Below are positions 17,016-25,792 of a DNA stretch of 64,000 nt, in pieces. Numbering within the stretch: the first letter of the stretch is position 1; each line of letters begins with the position of its first letter. The DNA comes from Streptomyces sp. R28 (GTDB lineage Bacteria; Actinomycetota; Actinomycetes; Streptomycetales; Streptomycetaceae), in contig NZ_CP163439.1 in NCBI RefSeq assembly GCF_041052385.1, positions 1 through 64,000 on the forward strand, written 5' to 3'. Both the position numbers and the translations under genes were made by a program. A model generated the notes under the pieces. It made no database searches, had not been told where the DNA came from, and saw nothing but the letters and a program-made list of their open reading frames with translations.

Positions 17016-17629
17016 GCGAACAGGGCACGGGACTGCATGGACTCCGCGCCGCCGGCGATGACGATGTCGGCGAGTCCGGCCTGCAGGAGCATCCGGCCGT
17101 AGCCGATGGCGGCGGTGCCGGAGGCGCAGGCGCCGGCGATGCCCATGGACGGGCCGCGGGCGCCGGTGTCGAGGCAGACGCTGGAGGCGGCGGCGTTGAG
17201 GAGGGTGAGTGGGGTGAGCATCGGGGAGACGCGCCGGTCGCCCTTGTCGTGCATCGTCGTGGTCTGGGTGTCGTAGATGGTCAGGCCGCCGTGGGAGCTG
17301 CCGATGAGGACCGCGACGCGTGTGGCGTCCCACTCGGAAGGGTCCAGGGCGGCGTCGGCGAGGGCTTCCCGGGTCGCCGCGACGGCGAGGTGGGAGAACC
17401 GGTCCATCTGACGAGCCAGAGGGCGACCCAGCACGGTGTCGGCATCGAAGTCGGGGACGCTGTAGGCGAAGTCGTGCGGCAGGCCCTCCAAGGTCGGCGG
17501 CCGGGTGATGTGGCCGACGGTGCCCTGCACGGCGCTCTGCCAGGCGGCCTTCGCCCCGATCCCGGCCGCGCAGATGATGCCCAGACCGGTGACGGCCGCC
17601 TCGAACGGGGCGGAGTTGGGACGGTTCAC
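17016..17629 (-). pseudogene. Beta-ketoacyl synthase, N-terminal half only
   Basis: About 205 residues of a FabF/KAS II-like condensing enzyme: VTGLGIICAAGIGAKAAW at the N-terminus, RQMDRFSHLAVAATREAL, and the active-site Cys in GIAGACASGTAAIGYG followed by VIAGGAESM. The catalytic histidines of the C-terminal half are missing because the frame is fused to unrelated sequence at about 17015. It therefore cannot condense acyl chains. The GTG start (17627-17629) overlaps the ACP stop (GTGA), so ketosynthase and ACP were one operon, either a type II PKS-like or a specialised fatty-acid unit. Confidence 0.85.
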
Positions 17630-17892
17630 CGGCCAGCCACCGTGGAGTTGATCACCGCGTCTTCGATGACGGACACCAGTGCGCCGACGGTGTCGCGGAT
17701 ACCGATCACCGCGGTCTCCAGGTCGATGTCGAAGTGCTCCTCGGCCACTGTCCGCAGTTCCTCCAGGGCAAGCGAGTCCAGTGACAACTCCTGCAACGCC
17801 TGGTCCGCCGCAATACGTTCTGCCGGCACTCCGAACTGTTCCACCAGCAACTGCTTCACCTGGTCATCTGTCCTGCTCACGGCACCTGCCAC
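17626..17892 (-). CDS. Acyl carrier protein
   Basis: An 88-residue ACP. The phosphopantetheine attachment Ser is in LSLDSLALEEL, and VIEDAVINSTV ends the fold. It would carry acyl or ketide chains for the neighbouring ketosynthase, which is now broken, so it may be an orphan. The start is either GTG at 17892 (AAGGAGG directly upstream, very close) or GTG at 17880 (VSRTDDQ). The 3' end overlaps the ketosynthase start by 3 nt. Confidence 0.9.
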   Translation of the reverse strand: MAGAVSRTDDQVKQLLVEQFGVPAERIAADQALQELSLDSLALEELRTVAEEHFDIDLETAVIGIRDTVGALVSVIEDAVINSTVAGR

Positions 17893-18063
17893 CCTCCTTG
17901 GAGATCTACATAGCGCCCTGGGAACGATGACCGTTCAGGCGCGTAACGGATCTTGCTTCTGTGCGCCGGACGACCGCCAAGTACCACCCCGTCGGCGCTC
18001 GCCTGCGCGCGGAGTTGCGGGTCGAGTGGCCAAGTAGGGCTGCGCAGGGCCACCTATCACTGA

Positions 18064-18168
18064 TGTGACCGTTCAAGCTTGTTGGCGATTGAGGCGGGGT
18101 GGCTTCGCTGCTCGCGCGGCTTCTGTTCATGAGAGTTGGCGGGTTTTGTTCGAGATAGCTGGCGGGAG
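18064..18168 (+). repeat. Left end of the Tn7-like element: three TnsB-site-like repeats
   Basis: Repeats of the form GTTCAnGnnnGTTGGCGGnTT occur at 18071-18090 (directly after the TGTGACC terminus), 18125-18145 and 18148-18168 (the last with GCTGGCGG). The spacing is unequal, with a gap after the first, as in the left end of Tn7. The stretch 18169-18464 between these and the cargo holds no gene I can support. Confidence 0.75.
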
Positions 18169-18464
18169 AAGGGGATTCGGCGGTCACGAAGAGTGCTGGG
18201 TGTAGCTCTTCCTGAGCGAGATCGCTGGTCAGGCCAGGTTCGTATCTGCGCGCCGCCGAAGCCCTGGGTGTCGACCGCCAACATCAGGTGCCACCTATGC
18301 GAGACGGCGGGCGGGTTGGTGAGGCTGAGCGCCGTAGCTGGTTGGCCGACTCCCGTGGACGGATCGTGATGCCACTTCGAGCCGCCGATTCGATCTCCGT
18401 CATGCGGATGCCCGCTGTCAGGGCGTAGGTTCTGGATGGTGTGGGCGCAGTACCGGGCAGGCGA

Positions 18465-21446
18465 TCACCGGGCGGGCCGCCCGCTCTGCCACTCCGGGCA
18501 GATCGTGTCCGGCAGCCGGCCGGGCAGGCCGCGGCGCTCGTCGGGGGTGAGGTCGCGGCCCAGGGTGCGGCAGAGTTCCCGCTTCCAGCGGGCGGGGTCG
18601 AGGCGGAGCAGGTCTCTGGTCCCGTCCACGCTCCGCACCAGCGATGTCCCGTTGTCGCCAAGCCCGTAGTACTGCTGTGGCTGCTCCCCGAAAAGGAAGA
18701 GGTCGTCGTTCACCGTGCCGAAGTCATAGGACTCCATGTGGCCGGGGTTCGCCGTGTCGAAGAAGCGCACCAAGTTCTCGTTGGCGATGAGGAATCTGTC
18801 GCCGTCGTCCACGAAAGTGGCTAGATACGGGATCGTCAGCGGCCCGAACGGCCCCGCCCCCCGCTCCGGCCCCGACCCGGATTTCAGTGACCACAACTCC
18901 ACCAGCCCGCCCAACGTCTTCGCGAGCGCGTAGCGGCCGCTGGGGTCGAGGAATGCCCGGTCGATGTCCTCGCCGAGTTCGACGCGCAGTCGCTTGTCCT
19001 CCTTGCCGGTTCCCAGATGGACGGCATGCAGGGTCGAGTCGCCCTGGACCATGATCTGTACGTATCCCGGTTCGGGGTATTCGTTCACCCAGAATCCGGA
19101 GTCGGAGGGCTCTTCCTCCGACGAGAACGGGGGCGGATTCTTCTTGGAGAGGTGGAGGGCACGCGCGTCGAAAGGCTCCGAGACGCGCTGGCCCTCGGGG
19201 GCGTTCCAGCTCTCGATCCAGCTGCCGGAGACCGTCACCAGGCTGTTGCCCGAGGCGAAGTCGACGCGCAGCGGCTCCCTTTCTCCGGACTTATTGGCAG
19301 GGGGCATGCGTGTGGTGATCTCCGCCGTCTCGCGCAGCGAGGGGAGCTCTCGTACAAGGATCTTGTTCTCACCGACGATGTCGGCCACAAGCGTGCCGGC
19401 CTTGTTGACAGCGAATGCCTCCGCCGGGTCCTCAGTGGCCCACCCGGTTGCCTCCTTTGCGGGCCGTTTCACCGAGGCTGTCGTACGTCCGGTTTCCAGG
19501 TTGACGAGTGCCAACTCGTCATCGATGAGTCCTTGGGAGGTATCTCTGCCTCGATGCGTCACCATCGTGGTGCCGTTGAGTAGGTGGGGGGCGTTGATGA
19601 TGTCGATGCGGTTGCTGTCGTTGGTGGTTTCCTCCAGCGGTAGTCCAGTCATCGTGTGCTCCCCCCAGGCGGACACCACTAGACCCCGCGGGCTCCTGAG
19701 CAGGCGGTCAAGGGGGGAAGAGGTTCTGGGCCCCGTCAATCTCGTTACGCCCTTTTCCCGCCCGTTGTCGACAAGGAACCAGGCATCGCCGTTTCGCACG
19801 ACGAACCGCTGCCCTGTCGCGTCCAAGGCGACCCGACCGCAGCTCTCGTTCTCCTCACTCTGGTAGCGCCCCAGTACCTGCCCGTCCGCCACGCGGACGG
19901 ACCAGTAGGAAGGGGGGCCGTCCGGACCTCTCAGGCAGACGGCAAGCACTCGTCCGTCGCCGGACAGGGAGGGCAAGAATTCGGTGCTTGTGGCGACCTT
20001 CTTCGCCAGTTCACGCGTCTTCCCGGTGCCGGTGGAGACTGACACCATGGAGGACCAGTCCTCCAGCGAGGCGCGGCGCTCAGCCACGAGGGTGCCGCTG
20101 TCCGGCCCGAACCACACCGTCCGGAGACCGGGATCGTGCCCAGGCACATCCCTGCTGCGTCCCGTCCCCAGATCCCACAGCCGTATGCGTCCATCCAGCA
20201 GCGTGACCACCTGGCCGGCATCCGGGGAAAGGTCCGCGGTCATTGCGGGAACCCCGACGCCGGTCTTCGCGGCGGCGACGCCCTCGAAGTCCGCGTCGCT
20301 GACCTGATGTGCCCGTCCGAGCGCGTCCTTCGCCGTGGGACGCACGTCGTGCCAGATCAGGTCGCCCGCCGTTGTCATGTATGCGATCCGCCGGCCGTCC
20401 CGGGCGACCATCGGCTGGAACGCCCGTCCGGAGGCCCGAAGCTGAGTGCGCGCGACCTGCCCCCCGGTCCCACGGACGAACAGTGTCGCCCGCCCCAGTC
20501 GGGTCGTCATCAGGACCACCGTATTGTCCACGCTCGCCGCCACGTCGCCGATCGTTCCCTCGGCACCACTCATAACCCACTCGGTGTCCTGCAACTCGTC
20601 GTACCTGCGCAGCAACGCGCTGCGGGCCTCCTGCGTCGGCGAGATGTCGTACGCGGCCATGGCCGTGAGCGCGGCGAGGCCGTTGTCCTGTTCCACCTGG
20701 CTGTCCGACAGGGTGGCCAAGGCCCGCGACCGTGCCTCCGAGTCCCGCTCCTCGCTGACCCGGGACTGATAGACGAGGAAGGTCCCGAGCCCCACGATCA
20801 GCGCGAACACGGCCGCCACCGCAATCCACATGGCACGCACCCGGGCCCGGCGAGCCTCGCGCCGCCGCTGGGCGAGGCTGACGAAGTGCTTCTCGTCTTG
20901 GGTCAGTTCGTCCTCGCGGTCACCCAACCAGTCTTCAATGGCGCGGAGCTGCACATGACCTGGCACAAGATGAGGTGATCGCTTCTGCGCCTCCCACCGC
21001 TCCCGGTCGTGGCTCAGTTCCGCCCGGCCGACGAGGAACTTCTCATCGGCCTCCACCTGTTGCCGCAGCTCGGGCCAGGTTGCGATCAGAGCCTCGTGGG
21101 CAAGCTCGACGGCTTTCGCACCGTCCTTACTCCCGTGCAGGACCAGCAGTCGCTTCTTGGCGAACGCCAGGGCGAACGGCCAGCCTTTCCCCGCTTCCTC
21201 CTGGGTGAGCCGACGGCGCAGCGGGGTCCTGCTCCCGGGCAGCATGCGCACCAGGCCGGTGAGCAGCCGCCGCGCCTCGGCCTGTTGCTCCGCCGACGTG
21301 GTGCCGACGTGGACCTTCCAGGCGTCCTCGGCATGCCCGGCGAGTGCGCCGGAGACGCCGCCCAGTTCCCCGTACGCCTCCAAGGTCAGCAATCCGCGCT
21401 TTTGGAGGTGCCACAACTCGTTCAGGACGAAGCCCAGCAGCGGCAG
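18465..21446 (-). CDS. STAND C-terminal part: winged helix, TM helix, WD40 propeller
   Basis: The downstream portion of the protease/STAND protein, in another frame by one base. It begins VLPLLGFVLNELWHLQKRG, the conserved end of the nSTAND1 ATPase module, runs through a helical region, then a membrane helix (MWIAVAAVFALIVGLGTFLV at about residue 265 of this part), and then about 650 residues of degenerate WD40 sequence (GRIRLWDLGTGRSRDVPG, GGLVELWSLKSG). The ATPase half is in 21422-22891. Together they would form one protein of about 1480 residues. The propeller would sense the trigger and the protease would be the effector. As written it lacks its own start codon and ribosome-binding site. 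Confidence 0.8.
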   Translation of the reverse strand: MPLLGFVLNELWHLQKRGLLTLEAYGELGGVSGALAGHAEDAWKVHVGTTSAEQQAEARRLLTGLVRMLPGSRTPLRRRLTQEEAGKGWPFALAFAKKRLLVLHGSKDGAKAVELAHEALIATWPELRQQVEADEKFLVGRAELSHDRERWEAQKRSPHLVPGHVQLRAIEDWLGDREDELTQDEKHFVSLAQRRREARRARVRAMWIAVAAVFALIVGLGTFLVYQSRVSEERDSEARSRALATLSDSQVEQDNGLAALTAMAAYDISPTQEARSALLRRYDELQDTEWVMSGAEGTIGDVAASVDNTVVLMTTRLGRATLFVRGTGGQVARTQLRASGRAFQPMVARDGRRIAYMTTAGDLIWHDVRPTAKDALGRAHQVSDADFEGVAAAKTGVGVPAMTADLSPDAGQVVTLLDGRIRLWDLGTGRSRDVPGHDPGLRTVWFGPDSGTLVAERRASLEDWSSMVSVSTGTGKTRELAKKVATSTEFLPSLSGDGRVLAVCLRGPDGPPSYWSVRVADGQVLGRYQSEENESCGRVALDATGQRFVVRNGDAWFLVDNGREKGVTRLTGPRTSSPLDRLLRSPRGLVVSAWGEHTMTGLPLEETTNDSNRIDIINAPHLLNGTTMVTHRGRDTSQGLIDDELALVNLETGRTTASVKRPAKEATGWATEDPAEAFAVNKAGTLVADIVGENKILVRELPSLRETAEITTRMPPANKSGEREPLRVDFASGNSLVTVSGSWIESWNAPEGQRVSEPFDARALHLSKKNPPPFSSEEEPSDSGFWVNEYPEPGYVQIMVQGDSTLHAVHLGTGKEDKRLRVELGEDIDRAFLDPSGRYALAKTLGGLVELWSLKSGSGPERGAGPFGPLTIPYLATFVDDGDRFLIANENLVRFFDTANPGHMESYDFGTVNDDLFLFGEQPQQYYGLGDNGTSLVRSVDGTRDLLRLDPARWKRELCRTLGRDLTPDERRGLPGRLPDTICPEWQSGRPAR

Positions 21447-22891
21447 GACGCGGGCTCGCCGCCCGCGTCCCGAAGGATGCGGTCAACGAGCCCGGGGGCG
21501 TAACGGACGGCAGTGAACTTCTCGACCGGCTTCGTGATCACCTCGCTGAGCTGGTCCGGAGACATCGGCGTCAGCGGGAGGGTCGTCCCGCGTTTCAAGA
21601 AGGGGCCAAGACGTGGATGCTCCAGGAGCACGTGCATGACGTCCGCGCGGAGGGTCACCAGCACCTTCAGCGTGTGGCCTTCCGGGCCCTCGGGCGTGAG
21701 CAGATCGACGATGCAGTCGATCTCGGTCTCGGTGCGGTCCAGGAGTGCCTCGGCCTGGTCGAGTACGACGAGCAGGTCCTCCGGCGCCTGCTTCTCCCTC
21801 GCGCGGACATAGTGGTGGTACGTGTCCCAGAGACTGTGGGAGCCGAGCCGCTTCCTCACCTCGTCAGCGTCCCGCGGCCACGGAGCGGCGGGTTCCTCCG
21901 GTACTGCTCGGACGGCCTTGTACAACTCTGTGGCCAGCGCGGACACGGGAGGGGCCTTCTGCCCGGCGTTCACCACCAGCACTTCATAGCCGTGCTCCCG
22001 CATCCTGGGCACCGCGCCCGCCAGTGCCAGCGACGACTTTCCGCAGCCGGAAGGCCCGCAGAGGGTGACGATCCGGTGATCGCCCCGCAGGAACGCCACG
22101 ACCTCCTCGATGTCGTCGTCCCGGCCGAAGAAGAGGGCCGTGTCCTTCTCCTGGAAGGTGCTCAGGCCGCGGAACGGCGAGGGCGGGAGAAGCAAGGGTG
22201 CGAGATCCAGTCCCGATGCCTTGTATATCTCGCGTTGCAGTGTCCGGGTGCGGATCACGAAGGTCTGCCGGGCGGCCCCCTCGGGCTCCGTCACGACGAT
22301 GAGACCGACCGCCGCGCCCAACTCCTCGTCCCACACAGGGCTGCCGCTGAAGCCCCCAGTAACCGGTGCCGTCTCGCCGTCGGCCCGCGCCATCTGCCAC
22401 CAGCCCTTGGCTGTGGCTCCACTCAGCCGCCCCACGAACCAATGCGTGCCGGCCTCCCCGCCGGTGAAACCCACGGCGCGAGCGGTGTCCTGCCAGACGG
22501 TGTCGGGGTCTGCCACCGGCAGAGGGCGTGTACCAGGGACGGCCTCCCGCAACCGCAGGACGGCGATGTCTCCCGTACCGTCGGGTTCCCGCACGGGAAT
22601 CCAGTGCTCGACCACCGCCCTGCCAACCGGGATCTCGCCGTCGTCGGTGAACGGCTCGGCCAGCGGGAAGTCGACGGTGACCTCGGTCCCCTCAGTGACC
22701 GTGTCTTCTCGTTTCAGCCCCAGTGCATCGGATACCACGTGGGCGCACGTCAGCAGCAGATCCTCGGTGACGAGGGCGCCCGTCCCACCGACCGGGCCGC
22801 TCGCCCCGCCCTTCCCCAGGATCCGGACGACCGCTCTGGCCAGCGTCTCGTCCACACTCTGCGGCTCATCCGCCGATCCCGACACCGCCAC
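21422..22891 (-). CDS. Trypsin-like protease fused to nSTAND ATPase (front part of a split protein)
   Basis: 489 residues. An S1-type protease comes first, with His in LTCAHVV (H51), Asp in GDIAVLRL (D108) and the nucleophile in GGFSGSPV (S182); all three catalytic residues are present. An nSTAND1 ATPase follows, FRGLSTFQEKDTALFFGRDD, with Walker A GPSGCGKSS (279-287) and Walker B LLVVLDQAEAL. The frame ends in a short tail (PASCRCWASS) because one base is missing near 21445; the correct continuation VLPLLGFVL lies in the next frame (18465-21446). The GTG start has GGAGG 5 nt upstream. The Trypco1 gene lies 33 bp upstream in the same operon. This is the domain logic of a NTP-regulated protease conflict system. 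Confidence 0.88.
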   Translation of the reverse strand: MAVSGSADEPQSVDETLARAVVRILGKGGASGPVGGTGALVTEDLLLTCAHVVSDALGLKREDTVTEGTEVTVDFPLAEPFTDDGEIPVGRAVVEHWIPVREPDGTGDIAVLRLREAVPGTRPLPVADPDTVWQDTARAVGFTGGEAGTHWFVGRLSGATAKGWWQMARADGETAPVTGGFSGSPVWDEELGAAVGLIVVTEPEGAARQTFVIRTRTLQREIYKASGLDLAPLLLPPSPFRGLSTFQEKDTALFFGRDDDIEEVVAFLRGDHRIVTLCGPSGCGKSSLALAGAVPRMREHGYEVLVVNAGQKAPPVSALATELYKAVRAVPEEPAAPWPRDADEVRKRLGSHSLWDTYHHYVRAREKQAPEDLLVVLDQAEALLDRTETEIDCIVDLLTPEGPEGHTLKVLVTLRADVMHVLLEHPRLGPFLKRGTTLPLTPMSPDQLSEVITKPVEKFTAVRYAPGLVDRILRDAGGEPASCRCWASS

Positions 22892-22924
22892 AGCGACCTC
22901 CCCGTCCCCGGCGAACCAGCAGTA

Positions 22925-23299
22925 TCAACCGACCCCTGGAGTATTCCCACCCGGCTCACCGGAGCCGTTGTTGTTCCAGGTCAGACTCACGGAGAAGTTG
23001 GCCGATGTGGCGGTGCTCGCGATCACCACATCCGCCTCGGCCGACAACGACACCCCGAACTCCAAGGTGATCTCGTCCGGTGCGTTCGCCAGCCCCCGGA
23101 ACCGCCCCACGAAGCTCTCCGCCACCGGCCGTACGGTGTCCAGCATCTGACCGAACGACCGCTCGGCCCGTGCGATCGAGCCTCCGCCACGGCCGACCCG
23201 GATGAGAGCCGAGTCCACTTCACGGATCTGCACACGGATGGTCTCGTCACTTCCGTCGCCAAGCGGAACCTCAACCGTGCGGACGGGGCGATCGCTCAT
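22925..23299 (-). CDS. Trypco1 (CU044_2847-type) protein
   Basis: A 124-residue protein of the trypsin-co-occurring domain 1 family: TVEVPLGDGSDETIRVQIRE at the N-terminus, AERSFGQMLDTVRPVAESF in the middle, then DEITLEFGVSLSAEADVVIA and SVSLTWNNN at the end. In the family this small beta-rich domain occurs beside trypsin-like proteases in STAND and related conflict systems and is thought to be an adaptor or inhibitor. GGAGG lies 6 nt before the ATG at 23297-23299; the longer upstream frame is not protein-like. It is the first gene of the cargo operon, 33 bp before the protease/STAND gene. Confidence 0.85.
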   Translation of the reverse strand: MSDRPVRTVEVPLGDGSDETIRVQIREVDSALIRVGRGGGSIARAERSFGQMLDTVRPVAESFVGRFRGLANAPDEITLEFGVSLSAEADVVIASTATSANFSVSLTWNNNGSGEPGGNTPGVG

Positions 23300-23457
23300 G
23301 GCATCCTCCAGCCTTCGGGCTGAAGATCCTAACGAAGAGAACTCCGATTCGTGTGAGGGAGTTGAGGAAAATCCAAGCCCCGAGTCGGGCAGCCCGTCAG
23401 ACCGCCCGTCCACCAGCATGCTCGACGCGCCCCGCTCCGCTCTGCATTCCTGCGGTA

Positions 23458-23810
23458 GGTCGCGCTCAGCCTTGCGCTCGGGGTGTTGTTCGGCGCGATG
23501 CAGGTTTCCGTGGCCACGTACGCCGTCGGACGCGGCACGTCGGACGCTGCAGCGCTGCTCTATTTCGCCTTCAACTGCACGAATCTGGTGGGTGGTTAGG
23601 CCTACGAAGCATGGCGCCACGGCGGCTCACCCCGGCGCCGCCAGGCCGCAGCTGCCGCCTGCCTCACCCTCGCGAGCCTCCCGCTGACCTTCCTCGACAC
23701 GCCCCTCGCCCTGACCGGACTCACCGTGCAGGTCCTGCTGATCCTCGCCTCCGTCCTCACAGGGTCGTCGGTCCCTCAGGCGTTCACCTGGGGCAACTCC
23801 GCAAGCGCGG
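23458..23810 (+). pseudogene. MFS transporter C-terminal remnant
   Basis: Plus-strand reading gives LSLALGVLFGAMQVSVATYA, ALLYFAFNCTNLVGG, a TAG stop, then in the same frame AYEAWRHGGSPRRRQ and PLALTGLTVQVLLILASVLT. This matches the C-terminal transmembrane half of a major-facilitator exporter, interrupted by a nonsense codon and lacking both ends. It lies inside the Tn7-like element between cargo and tniQ, and is the only plus-strand sequence there. Confidence 0.5.
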
Positions 23811-23950
23811 CAGGATCAGCGGGCGCCGCGGCGGTCGAGGGGCGGGTGGTGGACGCAGGCAGTGCGCACGGCGGTCTGCGGGACTCATCACCGAACGTGC
23901 CGAAGTCGTCCGCGCCCACGGAAACCACGGCGCCGACCCGCCAGGGCGGT

Positions 23951-25792
23951 TCAGGCTGCGAGCCCGGCTGCGTACTCATCCAGGAGCGGTCCGAGGGACC
24001 GGACGTAGGGATCCCGCCGGGCAAGGAGCCTTGTCATCGTCTCTCCCACCGGACTGCGACGGGCGAGCGCTGCGCCGGCGCCGAACGTGAGCGGGTCGAT
24101 GGTAGGGGCGAGACGCCACTCACTGCCGGTGAGGTTCGACCAGACGAGCGCAGACGCGCACTCCTCCAGGCGGCTCCGAGTTTCGCTGAGGTCTCGGTGG
24201 GGCTTCGCGCCAGGCAGACCGCTGATCAGGTCTGCCCGGTCTTCGCGGGGCAGGGACCAGGACGCGAACCGTTCGCGGCGTTGCCGGTAGTCGATCGGAT
24301 CAGGGGCGTGACCGATGTGCGAGGCGAGGGCTTCAAAGGCCGTGGTCAGGTTGAAGGGGCCGGTGCGGAGATGCATGTTCAGCGGGGGAAGTTGTTGGCG
24401 TGGCTGGCCGTTGAACCAGGTGCCGGGGATCTGCAGGAAGTCGGCCGCTTCGGCCATCGACTGGCCGGTGGCGATTTGGACGAGTTGGACCGCGGCGATG
24501 CGGCGGAGCTTGAGACTTCGCGGGAGGGGGCGAGGAGTGGAGGCTTCGCGGAGGACGGTGAACCACTCCTCGGGCAGGTGTTGCGGGATGTGTTCTGGAC
24601 GGTAGCCGTGGGGCCGTGGGGCAAGGACCGGCTCGTGGCCGGCAGGCATCCGTGGCTGCTGGGATTGGAATGCCTGCTTGACCTCGTATTCGATGACCGG
24701 CGAGTGCTTGAGGGAAAGCAGGTTCCAGGTCCTGCCCCAGGCCGGGTCCAGATTGGAGGGAGCGTGCCTGGCCAGGTCCTGGAGTTCTTTCCGTAGCTCT
24801 CTCAGGGGCAGGTTCAGCAGCTGAGTGGCGATGCTCAGCACCGCTGCTGTTGCCGGGGCAGAGGGTGGGGCGCAGTCCCACCGATGCTGGCCGGTGCTGC
24901 CGTCGGGCCCAGGCTGGGTCGGACGGCGAAGATCCGTGGAGAGTGCCCTGGCCACGGCCGGCGTGAGGTCGCCGCGCCAGCTGTGGGGCCAGGTCGCGCA
25001 GATGATCGCTGACAGATGACGCAGGTCCGACAGCCGGCCCAGGCTTCGGCTCGGATCGGCGGTGTCCTCCAGGAGAGCGAGAAGTTCGGGCTGGAGCCGT
25101 TCCAGCTCGGGCGGGAGTTCGATGCGCGGGGGATGGGAGGAGTCCAGTCGGTGCTGGCAGAGCGGGGCACCGTACCCTTCGGTGATCCTGCTTCTGCACT
25201 GGGCCGGGTGGAGTCCGGAGGCGCCGGGGCTTTCAATGAGCCGCGGGATGACGCGGCGGCCGCGGCTGTCGCCGCGCTGGCGGCAGGCCAGGCAGCCGTG
25301 CTGCAGGAAGACCCGGTGTTCCAGGCAGGCGAACACGATCGGCAGGTGCCATTGGAGTTTCCAGGCGCCGCCGTGTCGACGCTGGATCTCGCTGCCGTCC
25401 CCGGCCAGGCACTGCGGGCAGTGACGCGGGTTGGCGAACAGCAGCCACGTGGGCGGGGTGAACCGTTGCCGCGGGCTCTGGGCGGGGCGGGCCATGACCT
25501 CCGCGAGGGAAGGGTGCGTGGCGAAGTAGGGCCGGAGGGTGAGCTGGTCGACGGCCTTGGGATCCAGGCGGGTGGCGGCGGCGAATCTCTGCTGTTCGCT
25601 GGGGTCGAGCATGAGCAAGAGCCGCTTCGGGGCGAGACCGGTAGATCGCCTGCCCGGAGTCAGGCCGGTCCGCCAGAGGACGTGGCCCGGTGCCTGGTCC
25701 AGGCGATGAGACAGCCGCAGGATCAGCCCGTGCAAGCTCTCGCCGGGCAGTGGGATCAGGCTCCTGGGCAGCGGTTCGATGGGGTGCATCAT
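23951..25792 (-). CDS. tniQ: TniQ/TnsD-family target-selection protein
   Basis: A 613-residue TniQ-domain protein, the target-site selector of Tn7-like and Tn5053-like elements. The N-terminus has the family pattern PLPGESLHGLILRLSHRL. A zinc-finger block follows (HCPQCLAGDG, then FACLEHRVFLQHGCLAC). The remainder is long and helical, with an HTH-like part (QSMAEAADFLQIPGTWFNG); the size is nearer to TnsD than to the short TniQ of Tn5053, which suggests DNA-sequence-specific targeting of an attachment site. The ATG follows the tnsC stop codon without a gap, so it is translationally linked. Confidence 0.88.
   Translation of the reverse strand: MMHPIEPLPRSLIPLPGESLHGLILRLSHRLDQAPGHVLWRTGLTPGRRSTGLAPKRLLLMLDPSEQQRFAAATRLDPKAVDQLTLRPYFATHPSLAEVMARPAQSPRQRFTPPTWLLFANPRHCPQCLAGDGSEIQRRHGGAWKLQWHLPIVFACLEHRVFLQHGCLACRQRGDSRGRRVIPRLIESPGASGLHPAQCRSRITEGYGAPLCQHRLDSSHPPRIELPPELERLQPELLALLEDTADPSRSLGRLSDLRHLSAIICATWPHSWRGDLTPAVARALSTDLRRPTQPGPDGSTGQHRWDCAPPSAPATAAVLSIATQLLNLPLRELRKELQDLARHAPSNLDPAWGRTWNLLSLKHSPVIEYEVKQAFQSQQPRMPAGHEPVLAPRPHGYRPEHIPQHLPEEWFTVLREASTPRPLPRSLKLRRIAAVQLVQIATGQSMAEAADFLQIPGTWFNGQPRQQLPPLNMHLRTGPFNLTTAFEALASHIGHAPDPIDYRQRRERFASWSLPREDRADLISGLPGAKPHRDLSETRSRLEECASALVWSNLTGSEWRLAPTIDPLTFGAGAALARRSPVGETMTRLLARRDPYVRSLGPLLDEYAAGLAA

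Noticed and set aside
18271..18291. An inverted match to the Tn7-like end repeat (GATGTTGGCGGT on the minus strand)
   Set aside because: Opposite in orientation to the other left-end repeats and only the GTTGGCGG core matches; it may be chance.
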